A stretch of DNA of 64,000 nt from Pseudoips prasinana (taxonomy: Eukaryota; Arthropoda; Insecta; Lepidoptera; Nolidae): NCBI GenBank assembly GCA_951640165.1, contig OX621237.1, positions 372,001 through 436,000 on the forward strand, given 5' to 3'. A program made the position numbers and the translations under genes. Position 1 is the first letter of the stretch. Every line of letters starts with the position of its first letter. Positions 1 to 10,439 of the stretch are shown piece by piece. The notes under the pieces are model-generated. The model saw nothing but the letters and a program-made list of their open reading frames with translations, made no database searches and was not told the origin of the DNA.

Positions 1-2976
1 CTGTGTTCAATGTTGAGTTCATGAGCACTAAACAAATGGCGCCACGCGCTAAAGATGTAATTTCCCAGTTGCGCACTGATCATTTAAATACTGAAGAACG
101 TGCAAATTTAATTACTCTTTGTTCAAAATATTCAGACGTATTTTATATTGAAGGCGAAGCATTATCCTTTAATAATAAAATCAAACATAATATTAGGACA
201 ACAGATGAAATTCCGATTTTTACTAAAAGCTACCGCTACCCTTTTGTTCATCGCGAGGAAGTCAGTAATCAGATAGAAAAAATGCTAGCACAGGGTATCA
301 TACGGCCATCGGAGTCCGCATGGAGCTCGCCTATTTGGGTTGTCCCAAAGAAAGCCGATGCTTCGGGGAAGAAAAAGTGGCGATTAGTTGTAGACTTTAG
401 AAAACTTAATGACAAGACCATTGATGACAAATACCCCATCCCAAACATAACAGATGTTCTTGATAAATTAGGCAAGTGTCAGTATTTTACCACCCTTGAT
501 CTCGCCTCAGGATTCTATCAGGTAGAAATGAACCCGGAAGACATACCTAAGACAGCTTTTAACGTAGAGCATGGACACTTCGAATTTTTAAGAATGCCAA
601 TGGGCCTGAAGAACTCGCCCTCAACCTTTCAGCGAGTTATGGATAATGTTCTCAAGGGACTCCAAAATAAGATTTGTCTGGTGTATCTCGATGACATTAT
701 CGTATTTAGCACTTCCCTTCAGGACTAACCTCGAAACGGTTTTTCAAAGACTGCGTGAGTCTAACTTCAAAATCCAGTTAGACAAGTCCGAATTTTTAAA
801 AAATGAAACTGCATACTTAGGCCATATTATAAGCAGTGAGGGAATAAAACCTAATCCCGACAAACTCACGGCAATTCAAAATTACCCAATACCCAAAACT
901 CCGAAGGAGATAAAGCAATTTTTGGGGCTCCTTGGTTACTACCGAAAGTTTATCCCAGATTTCGCCCGCGTCACCAAACCCATGACACTTTGCCTAAAGA
1001 AAGGAAAGAAAGTCACATTGAATACGGATTACGTTAAATGTTTTGAGAAATGTAAGACTCTTTTGACTAACGACCCGATATTGCAGTACCCAGATTTTAC
1101 CAAAGAATTCATATTAACAACTGATTCCTCTAACTTCGCACTAGGCGCTGTCCTCTCTCAGGGAGCTATTGGATCTGACAAACCAATAGCTTATGCGTCT
1201 CGTACCTTGAACGAGAGTGAGATCAACTATAGTACAATCGAAAGGGAATTGCTTGCTATAGTCTGGGCAACCAAATATTTTCGACCATATCTATTTGGAC
1301 GAAAGTTCAAAATTGTTACAGATCATAAGCCACTGCAGTGGGTTATGAACATTAAGGAACCCAACTCAAGGCTAACGAGATGGCGGTTAAAACTAAGTGA
1401 ATACGATTTCACTGTTGCTTACAAAAAAGGCAAAAGTAACACCAACGCCGACGCCTTGTCTCGTGTTGAAATTTTTAATGAAGAATCTAGTTCAATTATA
1501 GCCAATGCATCCGAAAAACCCCCATCTATAGAAAACTCTGAGACACTTACCGCTCATACATCTGACGAAAACCCTATATTAGAAGTCCCTATCACAGACC
1601 TACCATTAAACAAGTTCCACAGACAAATATATTTTACGATCGTAGGTGATATAAAGAAAAGAACTTCCGTAACAAAGCCATTTGAAACCCATACTAGGAC
1701 TGCCATACAACTGTCTCAGTCTAATTTAGAAGAAGATGTAGTAAAAGCGATCAAAGAATATGTTAATCCTAAGATAAAAACAGCCATAATGATAAATCCA
1801 CCTCTTGGAATGTACGAAATAGTCCCTATTATACAGAATAAATTTAGAAGTTCTTCTATGAATTTGGTAATTGCCAAAAAAGAGTTAGAAAACGTTAAAG
1901 AATACCTGCGACAACAGGAAATCATACGTCATTATCACGAAGGAAAAACCAACCATCGTGGTATTAACGAGTGTTACCTTGCTTTGTCTGAAAAATATTT
2001 TTGGCCGAAATTGAAAGAACAAATTACCAAATTCATAAACGATTGCACCATATGTGGTCAAGCAAAATATGATAGGAATCCTATTAGACCTAAATATAAC
2101 ATAGTACCACCAGCCACTAAACCCTTCGAGATAGTCCACATGGATAGTTTTACAGCACAGAGTGAAAAATACGTTACTTTCATTGACGTATTCTCAAAAT
2201 ACGGACAAGCATATTTACTTCGGGATGGCACCGCAGTTAGCGTAATACAGGCCCTACTCACCTTCATCACTCATCACGGTTTACCACTTACTATTATCTC
2301 AGATCAGGGTACGGAATTTAACAATCAAATTTTTGCAGAATTTTGTAAAATTCATAAAATTATCCATCATAAAACTTTAGCACATACACCAAATGCAAAT
2401 GGGAACATCGAGCGTTTTCATTCCACCTTACTAGAACATCTACGCATCTTAAAACTCAAACATAAAGATGAACCCGTAGCTAACTTAATGCCATATGCCC
2501 TCATTGGTTATAACAGTTCAGTCCATAGTTTTACAAAATGCCGACCATACGACCTCATACTCGGACATACTGACCCCCGAAACCCAATCGATATAGACTT
2601 GACCGAACATCTGTTGCAACAATACACGCAGACTCACAGGGAACAAATGAAACAAGTTTATGACCTTATTAATGAGACATCCTTGACAAACCGAACCGCT
2701 ATTATAGACAATCGTAATAAATCCCGAGAGTTAGAGGAACAATATGAGCCTAATCAACAGATATTTGTAAGTAACCCTTGTGCCAGTAGATCTAAACTTG
2801 CCCCTAGGTATACGCAAGATAATGTACTAGCGGACTTGCCTATTCATATTTACACTTCTAGGAAAAAAGGCCCTATAGCCAAATCTAGGCTAAAACGGGT
2901 ACCTAAATCCGCCAAATTGTTACAGAATTCTGATGCTGATACTGAGCCTAACAAAGGCCCAAGAGATAACGTTTGA
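1..2976 (+). pseudogene. pol: Gypsy-type pol: RT, RNase H, integrase; broken by a frameshift
   Basis: The reading frame is open from the first bases, so the start lies outside the window. RT motifs are clear: the LVVDFRKLN block, the TTLDLASGFYQ block and the catalytic YLDDIIVFS near base 690. A few codons later the frame is lost (near 724-730) and pol continues in another frame to its stop at 2976. RNase H (base ~1110-1470) has the TTDSSNFALGAVLSQ start and ends with NADALSR. Integrase follows with an HHCC zinc finger (~1930-2070) and a DDE core containing DSF, SDQGTEFN and an IERFHS block (~2140-2430). In the intact family this polyprotein copies the RNA genome and inserts the DNA. The break falls just after the RT active site, so this copy cannot make full-length pol without a shift. 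Confidence 0.9.
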
Positions 2977-4639
2977 AGATCTCCAGGATGGACCAGGACT
3001 CCTACCTTTCAAGCTAGGTCCCATGAAACTTGCTACTCACTATCATTCATTCTTACAATCTGTTGAACTCAGTGAAATTAGTGATAACATTCACTCGGTA
3101 CAATCACAATTAGACGAAATGAGAATTCGGATGACTAACCATACATATGCTTTATATGAACTTAAGGTAGATCACCTATCGGACAAATTAAGTAAAGCTT
3201 CACTGCACTTAAAAAGCTTAGAGCCCAACCGCTTTAGAAGAGGCCTAGTAGATGGCCTAGGCTCAGTAATAAAGAGCATTACGGGAAACCTAGACTATAC
3301 AGACGCGGTTAGATATGAAGATGCCCTTAAGGTCCTTAAATCAAACCAAGATAAAATCATTATTGAGCAGAATAATCATATTAGTTTAAGTAAAGTTTGG
3401 ATGAATGAACATACAATAATTTTATCTAGACTGGTCGATAATCAGAATCGGATCAATAACACTTTATTCGATTTAACTAATGCAACAAACTATTTACAAC
3501 ACTCTTATATCAAAAATAGAAAATTTGGGCAAACCTTAGATATTATTGGAGAAAATATAGATAGTTTGTTAGATGAATTAGTTAGATTAGAAAACGCATT
3601 AGCATTTTGCAGTGCATCACGCACTCATCATTCTATGCTTAATATAAATGTAGTAATTAGCATGATAGATAGGCTTAGAGAATTTTACGATAAGGAACAA
3701 ATATTAGACATAGATTATAGAGAATACTACGATGTCATTAAGCCAGCGTCTTATTTTAGTGGAAATAAAATAGTTTTTATATTCAAATTTCCCATAGTTT
3801 CATCACTCACATATAGTTTATATAAATTAGTTACCCTACCAAATAGAAATAGGCAAGCTATCGTCCCACCTTACCCATTCCTGGCAATCACTGATAATTT
3901 TCATGCATACATAGAGGCTGAATGCCCGAAGTTAAGTTCGTGGTATCTTTGTGAAGAACATCTTAGCAACCAGATAAGATCTCACCCAGACTGCATCTGC
4001 AACATCATTGACGGCAAGAAACCAAATGACAACTGTAAGAGGACAACCATTGAACTAATGAAGCCTGCAATAGAAAAGTTAGATGATCGTCACTACGCTA
4101 TCGTATTTCCAAGACCGACGCGAATCCATCTGACCTGTCAACGAGATGAATCAAATGTACTGACCGGAAGTTTCTTAATTTTAATCCCACGGGGATGCGC
4201 CCTAAAAACGCAAGATTTTACCATAATCAACGTGAACGACCGCATAAAAGGACAACCCATGAAAATAACCAAAATTTCGAAGGAAGACTGGGATGTCTCA
4301 ACGATACCGCCACCCACAAAGATCAATCAGATCAACGTTAGAAATCTGCAAGAAATTCAAGAAAAAATTAATTCACAAGCCCCACTACAAATAGAATCAT
4401 CGCTGAGTTTATACCATACAACTATTCCCCTTTATGCCACCATACTATTCGGTGCGCTTGCATTTATTAGCATTGTTCTACGCCGATGGATTGTTCGCAG
4501 ATCAAAACGAACACTAATAAAAGTTGCAGATAACTCAGGTCAACACACCTATTCAGCACCAAACTCAACCGGAGATCAGAAAATTGTACCAACCCCATCC
4601 CACGGGAAGCTGCCACCGACATTTTCTCTCAAAATCTAA
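2933..4639 (+). CDS. env: Envelope-like fusion glycoprotein (baculovirus F-like) of an errantivirus
   Basis: The 568-codon frame overlaps the end of pol by 44 bases. It starts with a short hydrophobic stretch (MLILSLTKAQ) that could be a signal peptide, though family members often use a spliced leader. A furin-type site, RFRR followed by GLVDGLGSV, lies about 100 residues in; the segment after it matches the fusion-peptide position of F-like proteins. The following ~120 residues are rich in heptad-like leucines. A cysteine cluster occupies about residues 330-410. A membrane span (YATILFGALAFISIV) near residue 505 is followed by a basic cytoplasmic tail. The frame is uninterrupted, in contrast to the broken pol beside it. 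Role by family: membrane fusion on particles budding from insect cells. Whether this copy is expressed cannot be seen. Confidence 0.85.
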   Translation: MLILSLTKAQEITFEDLQDGPGLLPFKLGPMKLATHYHSFLQSVELSEISDNIHSVQSQLDEMRIRMTNHTYALYELKVDHLSDKLSKASLHLKSLEPNRFRRGLVDGLGSVIKSITGNLDYTDAVRYEDALKVLKSNQDKIIIEQNNHISLSKVWMNEHTIILSRLVDNQNRINNTLFDLTNATNYLQHSYIKNRKFGQTLDIIGENIDSLLDELVRLENALAFCSASRTHHSMLNINVVISMIDRLREFYDKEQILDIDYREYYDVIKPASYFSGNKIVFIFKFPIVSSLTYSLYKLVTLPNRNRQAIVPPYPFLAITDNFHAYIEAECPKLSSWYLCEEHLSNQIRSHPDCICNIIDGKKPNDNCKRTTIELMKPAIEKLDDRHYAIVFPRPTRIHLTCQRDESNVLTGSFLILIPRGCALKTQDFTIINVNDRIKGQPMKITKISKEDWDVSTIPPPTKINQINVRNLQEIQEKINSQAPLQIESSLSLYHTTIPLYATILFGALAFISIVLRRWIVRRSKRTLIKVADNSGQHTYSAPNSTGDQKIVPTPSHGKLPPTFSLKI

Positions 4640-4665
4640 AATAGTCGATGGTCTTAGGGGGGAGG

Positions 4666-4990
4666 TGTTATACCTAACCCTAAAAGGATATATGATGACA
4701 TGCTAATATTACTTGTACACGTGTAAGCGGCCAGCAACAGGCCGATTCCGCTGACACCACGACCTCGATACCATTAACTGGAAATGCTGCGATGGGGGAA
4801 ACGCTGACTACGCACCACGAGGCAACGACAGGCTACGTGACTGAAGACGGCGTCACTTCGTATCAAGCATCGATCGGGTCGACACTTAGTTAATAATTCT
4901 AATTTTAATTTTATTTTATTGTAATTTCTATCTTGAAATAAAGTAGTGTTAAAGTAATTCGGTTTTTTTTGAGACATTCTCCCGTGGGAT
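4666..4990 (+). repeat. 3' LTR of the gypsy element, with polypurine tract just upstream
   Basis: A purine run (AGGGGGGAGG, 4656-4665) ends directly before TGTTATACC, the arrangement expected at the start of a 3' LTR. An AATAAA signal lies near 4937. The right edge is uncertain: the sequence runs into a perfect hairpin at 4994, and no 5' LTR is in the window to define the end. Confidence 0.6.
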
Positions 4991-4993
4991 TCG

Positions 4994-5055
4994 GCGACTT
5001 CGTCCGCGACATACGTATCCACGTATGTCGCGGACGAAGTCGCGGGCACAGCTAG
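4994..5055 (+). repeat. Perfect 23-bp hairpin followed by CTAG: Helitron-like 3' end or remnant
   Basis: Bases 4994-5016 and 5021-5043 are exact reverse complements around a 4-base loop. They are followed by GGGCACAGCTAGT. A GC-rich hairpin a few bases before CTAG is the hallmark of Helitron 3' ends, and the arm sequence resembles non-autonomous Helitrons that I associate with Lepidoptera. No 5' TC end could be paired with it, so it is either an isolated end or an accidental duplication at the LTR border. Confidence 0.5.
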
Positions 5056-5850
5056 TATACAATAAATACACAAGCATAGACAGCTGGCAAGGGCACATAC
5101 CTAATACAATCGAGTAAGGGCTTAAGTATTATAAATTTAAACATTAGATCTCTCAGAAAATAAAAACTATAACCAGTTTCAAGTATTAATTAATAGTCAC
5201 AAGGATAAGTTTGACTTTATTGCACTTACCTACAGATATTAATATACGCAAACAAGAACTGTAGCTATACAATAGTATGGCTTGCTACGATAACACATTC
5301 AATACCTACTTATATTCATATCTATATACCTATCAGTAAATAAATAGACAACACTTAGCACAGGAGAGGATTAAAAAATATATCGATACATATAAATAAA
5401 ATTGGAGTGTCTGTAATATGGAAATAACCATTGTTTACTACATAAATATCTATATACAACATGTAACTTAATTAACGCACACCCTGAAAATAGTTTGTTC
5501 AGAATCGATTACTGAATCGATTTATATCATTTTTAATATAGGTATTTTTTTATCTTAGAAATAATTAAAACTACGGAAAGTATTGTCATATTAACCCTGT
5601 ACAGTCAAAACAAATTGAAATGGACCGTAAGTCAAAGTAATAAGACTTCAAATCGCAGTTTTATTCATACAAATTCCATCATTCAGTACAAAATAAAGAA
5701 AAATGAACTTTATTCCAAGAACGTTAAGGTCTTTACAAATGCATTGGAAACTTAGCCGCACGCACACACTAACAAGAACTGGACAAAGGACACCAATAAA
5801 CCACCTACTTACTTTCGTTCCCTTTCTCCTTCCTTTACGAAACTGTCGGT
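5056..5850. other. AT-rich stretch with no recognised feature
   Basis: About 800 bases of AT-rich sequence with short open frames only. I see no splice-bounded exon, RNA gene or repeat end in it. Confidence 0.6.
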
Positions 5851-5900
5851 ATGTTTCTTTATTTCAACCGCTTCACGTAGCGGTTGAAACAAAGAAACAT
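5851..5900. repeat. 22-bp inverted repeat (one mismatch) with 6-base loop
   Basis: The arm at 5851-5872 and the arm at 5879-5900 pair at 21 of 22 positions; the loop is TCACGT. It could be a small foldback or a snap-back duplication. It matches no element I can name. Confidence 0.75.
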
Positions 5901-6465
5901 ATAAATTTCAACCGGGAAGACGGATACCGCCTCTCACCATCTTGGAATCCTGTAATAACGAAGTGCCATCGTCACGTAACCAACGTAGTGCGCCCGGGCG
6001 CTGATGTCATTAGTGTCGTGTGTTCGGTACACACGACCGTAAAGGAAAATGAAAAATATCAAGACCATGCGAGGGTAGATACCGAAACCCGAGCTTCACG
6101 GAGACGACGCTGCCGAGCCACACCAGTCGACCCGTGACCACGGCTGGTGCAATCCATGCCGAAACGTCGGGTAACCAAGGTAATGATTTACCTAAATATT
6201 TATCGCGATGAGACCCGTGTCCACATAATATAAAAAATGTGTTAATTAGTGGGTCAGTGAAACCTTTATTATGAAAATATGCTGTGAAAGGCTGAGTTTT
6301 TTTCTGTTGCGTTAATCCTTTTTTTCTGAGCGTTGAACTTAAAACATAACTGGACACTATGAGCCTGTAGATTTTAGTGTCACTATTAATTTTAATTGGA
6401 CATTTTTCAAACCGTTTCTGACATATACATGAAATGGCCGGACCAACTTTTGACGCGACTTTTAT
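5901..6465. other. Unclassified, probably repeat-derived sequence
   Basis: Roughly 5935-6180 is GC-richer than its surroundings and ends in a GAAACGTCGGGTAA motif of a kind I associate with dispersed lepidopteran repeats. I cannot name the family. An open frame on the minus strand (6010-6519) crosses several unrelated segments and shows no domain. The rest is AT-rich without features. Confidence 0.3.
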
Positions 6466-6794
6466 TGGCAGGTAGCTCATGTAATGTATTTCTTCGTATT
6501 GATGCCATACGTAAACCACTGCAACGTCCCTACGAGGGGCCGTAGCCAGTGGTGGAGAGAAGCGTAAAGTACTTTGAGATTAGATTGCCGACCCGTATCA
6601 TCAACGTATCCATCGATCGCTTGAAACAGGCGTATATTCTGAGTACGGATCAAAATACTGATTGCAACTTTAACATCCCAAGATCAGCGATACAGGATGA
6701 GATGGAGAGAGCAGAGCCCTCATGCCTCGCTAAGAGGAGACCACTGTCGCTGCAATACATTAGCCATAGACGTGCGCAAACCGCTGCTAACTGA
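6466..6794 (+). pseudogene. C-terminal tail of a gypsy-type integrase (GPY/F module), relic
   Basis: Translation shows a FLRIDAIRKPLQRPYEGP stretch (one stop directly after it) and then KYFEIRLPTRIINVSIDRLKQAY. This matches the GPY/F module and the VSIDRLKPAY block that end many Ty3/gypsy integrases. A PSCLAKRRPLSLQY stretch follows, as in the extreme C-terminus of such polyproteins. No RT or catalytic integrase core is nearby, so it is an isolated fragment of a family different from the one at the window start. Confidence 0.7.
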
Positions 6795-7429
6795 CACAAG
6801 AAGCCACATCTTTTTATTAATGAGCGCACGCGCTGTACCGCGTGGGGCTGAGCTCGTAACAACATAATATATCGATATCATTTTATACATTCCCGTAATT
6901 TGTTAATTATTAAATAATAAAATATAATCCAATTCATTTAGTAATATAAGATAAAGTATAGCCGTCATTTGTTTGTATAATAGTCTTAAAATATAGAAAA
7001 GCCACATACTTACTTGAAGGAACAAGGGAACAGTACGACTTTTCCTGCGTTCACGATGCCCCGCAGTAACTGACGTATTTTATATCTTTTTTGCACAGCT
7101 ACTCACACTAACGTAAAAGTATACGATGCTCAAGGAATAAACGCGTGTGAATTTTGCCTACCTATAGCTAGAATATTTCTGGAAACGTGAAGATTTCGAA
7201 TTACTTTTATAGGTCGGTAATACCTACAGATTTTCGATGGGTCGTTGATGGCTGTGTTTACCTTAATATAGCGAAACTAAAACTACTAAAGATTATTTTC
7301 TCTCTAAAAACATCGGGCCTATATTTGTTTTCCTCCCATCCGTTTTTTCGACGTCTCCGTTCGAGTGATAATGAGAAACAGTCATTGCATGTTATTCTCA
7401 ATTACAAGATCCATCGTGGTACCAATGTA
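6795..7429. other. No recognised feature
   Basis: Mostly AT-rich. An open frame (7187-7699, plus) runs into the RTE-derived foldback to its right and has no domain signature of its own. No exon, RNA gene or repeat boundary is convincing here. Confidence 0.5.
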
Positions 7430-7712
7430 TCGTGTCAGCCAAATGACGTCCACTGCTGGACGAAGGTTCCTCAAAGTATCTCCACGACGGAGTTGGCAAA
7501 GAAAATCGCCACCCTATCTCATCCCATGGAGGGCACCGAAGTCAGCCCGAGGGAATACATACCAGAGAATTGTCAGCAGCGTTTCTTTAGGTACTGTGAC
7601 CACTACTATACTGCGATCCTGCCTGCCAAGCGTGGCGATTATGGCATATCCCCCCTACCATGGGGGAGGCTCTTGTCCAGCAGTGGACGTTATTCATGAT
7701 GTAGTCAGTGTA
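7430..7712. mobile_element. RTE-derived foldback: 3'-end pieces in opposite orientations around a 5' piece
   Basis: Compared with the RTE copy at 38867-42071, bases ~7435-7505 match the antisense of its 3' end (GACGTCCACTGCTGGAC). Bases ~7525-7660 match its 5' coding start in sense (region encoding REYIPENGQQR and later AKRGDYG). Bases ~7665-7700 match the 3' end in sense (GTCCAGCAGTGGACGT). The result is a small non-coding structure with inverted ~40-base ends. It is either a rearranged dead copy or a short non-autonomous derivative. Confidence 0.6.
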
Positions 7713-7835
7713 GCAGTGCAGATTATACGCGTTTCGTCAAACGAACATTGTCTGTGCGTAATACATGCTCGGTGTAGGTAATAAAAAAAAACCAATTAAT
7801 TAATTACTTATGGAAGAATATTATAGCTAAATGCT

Positions 7836-8060
7836 CTCACTGGTCCGTAAGCGATCGGCGAGGTTAAGCAACTAGGCTCGCAGTTAGTCCATAGATCGGT
7901 GACCACCATAGTGGTTTAATTTCTGAGTATCTCAGTGCTTCGGAGGGCACGTTAAGTTGTCGGTCCCGGTTCTAGTCATTGGATAACAGTCGTTAAGCCA
8001 TGTCGGAGGCGTACTGGGCGGCTTGAACAACTCTGACACTAGGGTAACCACTGTTCATAC
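7836..8060 (+). repeat. SINE with a 5S rRNA-like head (SINE3-like)
   Basis: The stretch GCGAGGTTAAGCAACTAGGC and the following GATCGGTGACCACC resemble the 3' half of 5S rRNA, where the internal promoter lies. The tail (GGAGGGCACGTTAAG, then TCGGTCCCGG) resembles the 3' tails of insect LINE-mobilised SINEs. It diverges too much from 5S rRNA to be a working 5S gene. The right edge is approximate. Confidence 0.55.
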
Positions 8061-8161
8061 GATAAGCAAGTAAGTATACACCTTCGCGCAATTTAGTGAA
8101 ACGTCAAAATTATACTGTTATAAATGTATCACAGTTGTAATAATTTAAAGTAGTAACTCAC

Positions 8162-8276
8162 TCTTGTATTCTTGCTCCAGTTTCTCACAGGACGGGAATG
8201 ATGGCGACCGTTCCGCGAGCGCGAGCGGGAGCGCGATCACGAGCACAATCGTACACTTTACCGCGACACTAGCCAT
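8162..8276 (-). CDS. Probable first coding exon of a secreted or membrane host protein
   Basis: On the minus strand an ATG at 8276 opens 38 codons: MASVAVKC, a hydrophobic run (TIVLVIALPLALA) and a likely cleavage before ERSPSFPSC. This is a textbook signal peptide. The frame meets a good splice donor (AAGA followed by GTGAGT) at 8161, leaving one base into the next codon. The exon is GC-rich compared with its AT-rich flanks, unlike the neighbouring elements. Later exons would lie further left, possibly before base 1; none was recognised. The protein is not identified. It has the same orientation as the Venus kinase receptor at the right of the window, but nothing links the two. Confidence 0.5.
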
Positions 8277-8539
8277 TTCAGAAGTGCACCCGAACAGAGT
8301 AGTATTTTGGTTAACTTTGTGACTCCTCTCGGCAATACACGTGTCTACACAGACGCGGTGCCTCAACTCTTTACTTCACTGAGAGTTTGTTTTCCGTATT
8401 ACAACCGTTTTAATTAGGAATTCAGATTACACCAAATAAATATTCGATATAGTATCCTTGTTCTTGTTTATTCTTATAATAAATACATGAAATGTTCATT
8501 TTCCTTATTCAATCGTCGCAAAGTCGCGATATCGTATAA

Positions 8540-9190
8540 TAGACCAGGGTCGATAATATTTAAAACTAAAAAAAATATAGTAGGATGAAACCCATTATAA
8601 AAGGAGGGGAATATTATAAAAATGAAAGGAAAAATAATTTACGGGCGATCTGAGGTCGGGAAGGGGATGGGGGTGAGTTTTTAAGGGTAAAAAACGGTTT
8701 TTCTCGATTTCCGAAAAAACTTAAAGTCCTATCGAAAAACGTCAAATCGCAAAGTTGTAGGTAATAAAAAGATCTAAAACTTTTGTATTTACACTTTTTT
8801 CATAACCTCAAAATTTATGTGAAAAATTCAAAAAACCAAGTTTTTGGTTTTTTATTTTTATATTTTACAACTTTTTTTCTTTTTTAACGAAATTTTTGAG
8901 AAAACTTACCTTTTTATGTCCCAAATACGCTGTAATTTATTTGATTAAAAATATTTATTTTTTCACCTTATTTTGAATTAATATCGAAAAAACAACCTAA
9001 TTTTCAATCGAAAACTCACCCGTCAAGATATCAGCTTTTTTCAAAAAGTTGGTATGTTTTATGTTCGTTGAAATCTCTACTTTCCGGTGGTGAAAAAAAT
9101 ATATATGTTACTATAGTAAATCTCCTCAGAAAATGCAAAATATCGAAAAAAACTCGAATCCGATTTTTTTAAATTATTATAAATAATTTC
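8540..9190 (+). repeat. Left TIR of the deleted copy
   Basis: Pairs in inverted orientation with 10440-11028. It includes a conserved GGCGATCTGAGGTCGGGAAG stretch, long A/T tracts and a TTACTATAGTAA motif near the inner edge. Several small indels separate the two arms, so they are not recently homogenised. Confidence 0.8.
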
Positions 9191-9405
9191 ATCTAAAAAA
9201 ATGTGATAGCTGCAATTTGTTTCAATTAAAAAGTTGATTTACTTAATGCTAATTACATTTATGTTATAGAAAATCTCATTATATATAAATATAAATGTTA
9301 ATAGTACAATTAAATGTAGAAACTTTATTCTGATTACGTTATTCATTACAATATTTTTAAACACATTAATCTAATCATTCATAAATACCTTATCTTCAAT
9401 TCTAA

Positions 9406-9900
9406 TCACTTATCCATTAGTTTTTGTCTTTTTGATGGCATTTCTTCGTCATTAGATTCGTCAAACATCTCCGATTCTTGTAGATCTTCGAAAACTTCAT
9501 GACTATCACCTTCTTCCTCTCCAACATTATTTCCATGCTGCGTTGGTTCTTCATCCACAATTTCTTCTGAATCATTAACTTCCTCGTAGGTTTCTTCTTC
9601 AATATTGGAGCAATTTTCAGAACCATGACAGTTTGAACATAAATTTGTGCATTTTAAACCATGTTTTCGGCTACCACATTTTAAACTGTTACATCCAGTG
9701 TCACAGCTGCAGCAAATAGCTTTGAGCAATATTTCCGGAATTAATTCTTTTTGTGTAAATTTGGGCATAATTCCACGTTGATATTGCTTCCAGCCCCAAT
9801 CTTTTGCTGTTAGTTCGTTACCCAAACAAGTTTGAAGCTGATAATATGCCCTGTAACAATGTTGTTCTGCTGCTCCTTCTGTGGGTGGGAGGTTTGCCAA
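9406..9900 (-). CDS. CXC-type cysteine-rich small protein of the long-TIR element
   Basis: A 164-codon frame closely similar to that at 49805-50326, starting at its equivalent of MANLPPTEG (the upstream part is lost at the deletion point). A basic-to-neutral N-terminal half has a conserved W-rich patch. It is followed by a cluster of about ten cysteines (CCSCDTGCNSLKCGSRK, then CTNLCSNCHG), reminiscent of Tesmin/TSO1 CXC DNA-binding modules. An acidic tail ends in a basic KRQKLMDK. The frame is intact despite the decay around it. Function unknown; DNA or TIR binding is an inference from the cysteine pattern. Confidence 0.6.
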   Translation of the reverse strand: MANLPPTEGAAEQHCYRAYYQLQTCLGNELTAKDWGWKQYQRGIMPKFTQKELIPEILLKAICCSCDTGCNSLKCGSRKHGLKCTNLCSNCHGSENCSNIEEETYEEVNDSEEIVDEEPTQHGNNVGEEEGDSHEVFEDLQESEMFDESNDEEMPSKRQKLMDK

Positions 9901-9904
9901 AACG

Positions 9905-9996
9905 ATTTTGGCTGATTTTCATGTATATTTCATACATTTTGAATATATCTGAAATATATTTGAAATGTATAAAATATATATGAAAATCGCCCAAAA
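9905..9996. repeat. MITE-like hairpin at the internal deletion junction
   Basis: Bases ~9906-9939 and ~9963-9996 pair as inverted repeats (about 30 of 34 positions) beginning TTTTGG. The hairpin sits exactly where homology to the long element stops, so it may be a small inserted element or filler from the deletion event. Confidence 0.6.
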
Positions 9997-10439
9997 GTTT
10001 GTTATTAAAAATATATTTAATATATGTTTTATTTATTTTGAAATATTTTTTTTTCATGGGATTAATTAAATTTTAATGTGCAAAATTAAGGAGATTATTA
10101 TTAGTATGTATGTATGTATTATGACCCGCCTAGCCCCTTCCCCACTTCTCCATGAAATACCTTTTGATGGGCTACTATTTTTCGTAGGTCACTCAGGTAT
10201 ATAATTTATCTTAAAATAGTTATAAATAGACATCTACGCATATAATTTAAAGAAGATTCGACAACTTTCTCCAAATATTGTAGATATATTATTAAATATT
10301 AATTTTATTACCTAATTTGTTTGTTAATTGTAGTAGTATATTTTTATTTGCAATTTTTTTTTATCAATGTAACATGTAATCTAACGTTTTTCGATTAATT
10401 TAAGTGTTAATTTTAATAAATAGCTCCAATTTTTTTTTA

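Larger units (their letters stand above)
1..4990 (+). mobile_element. Ty3/gypsy LTR retrotransposon, errantivirus type with env (5' end outside window)
   Basis: Reading rightwards, the element has reverse transcriptase, RNase H, integrase, an envelope-like gene, a purine-rich tract and an LTR-like segment beginning TGTTATACC. The order pol-env-LTR and the F-like env are typical of insect errantiviruses (gypsy, 17.6, TED relatives). Gag, protease and the 5' LTR would lie left of base 1. The right boundary is uncertain because no second LTR is available for comparison. One frameshift in RT makes this copy defective. Confidence 0.9.

Noticed and set aside
6010..6519. 169-codon minus-strand frame as a gene
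   Set aside because: It crosses several unrelated repeat-like segments and shows no domain, signal peptide or splice sites.
7845..7915. 5S rRNA gene
   Set aside because: Only the promoter-bearing half resembles 5S rRNA and with many changes; the rest is a SINE tail.
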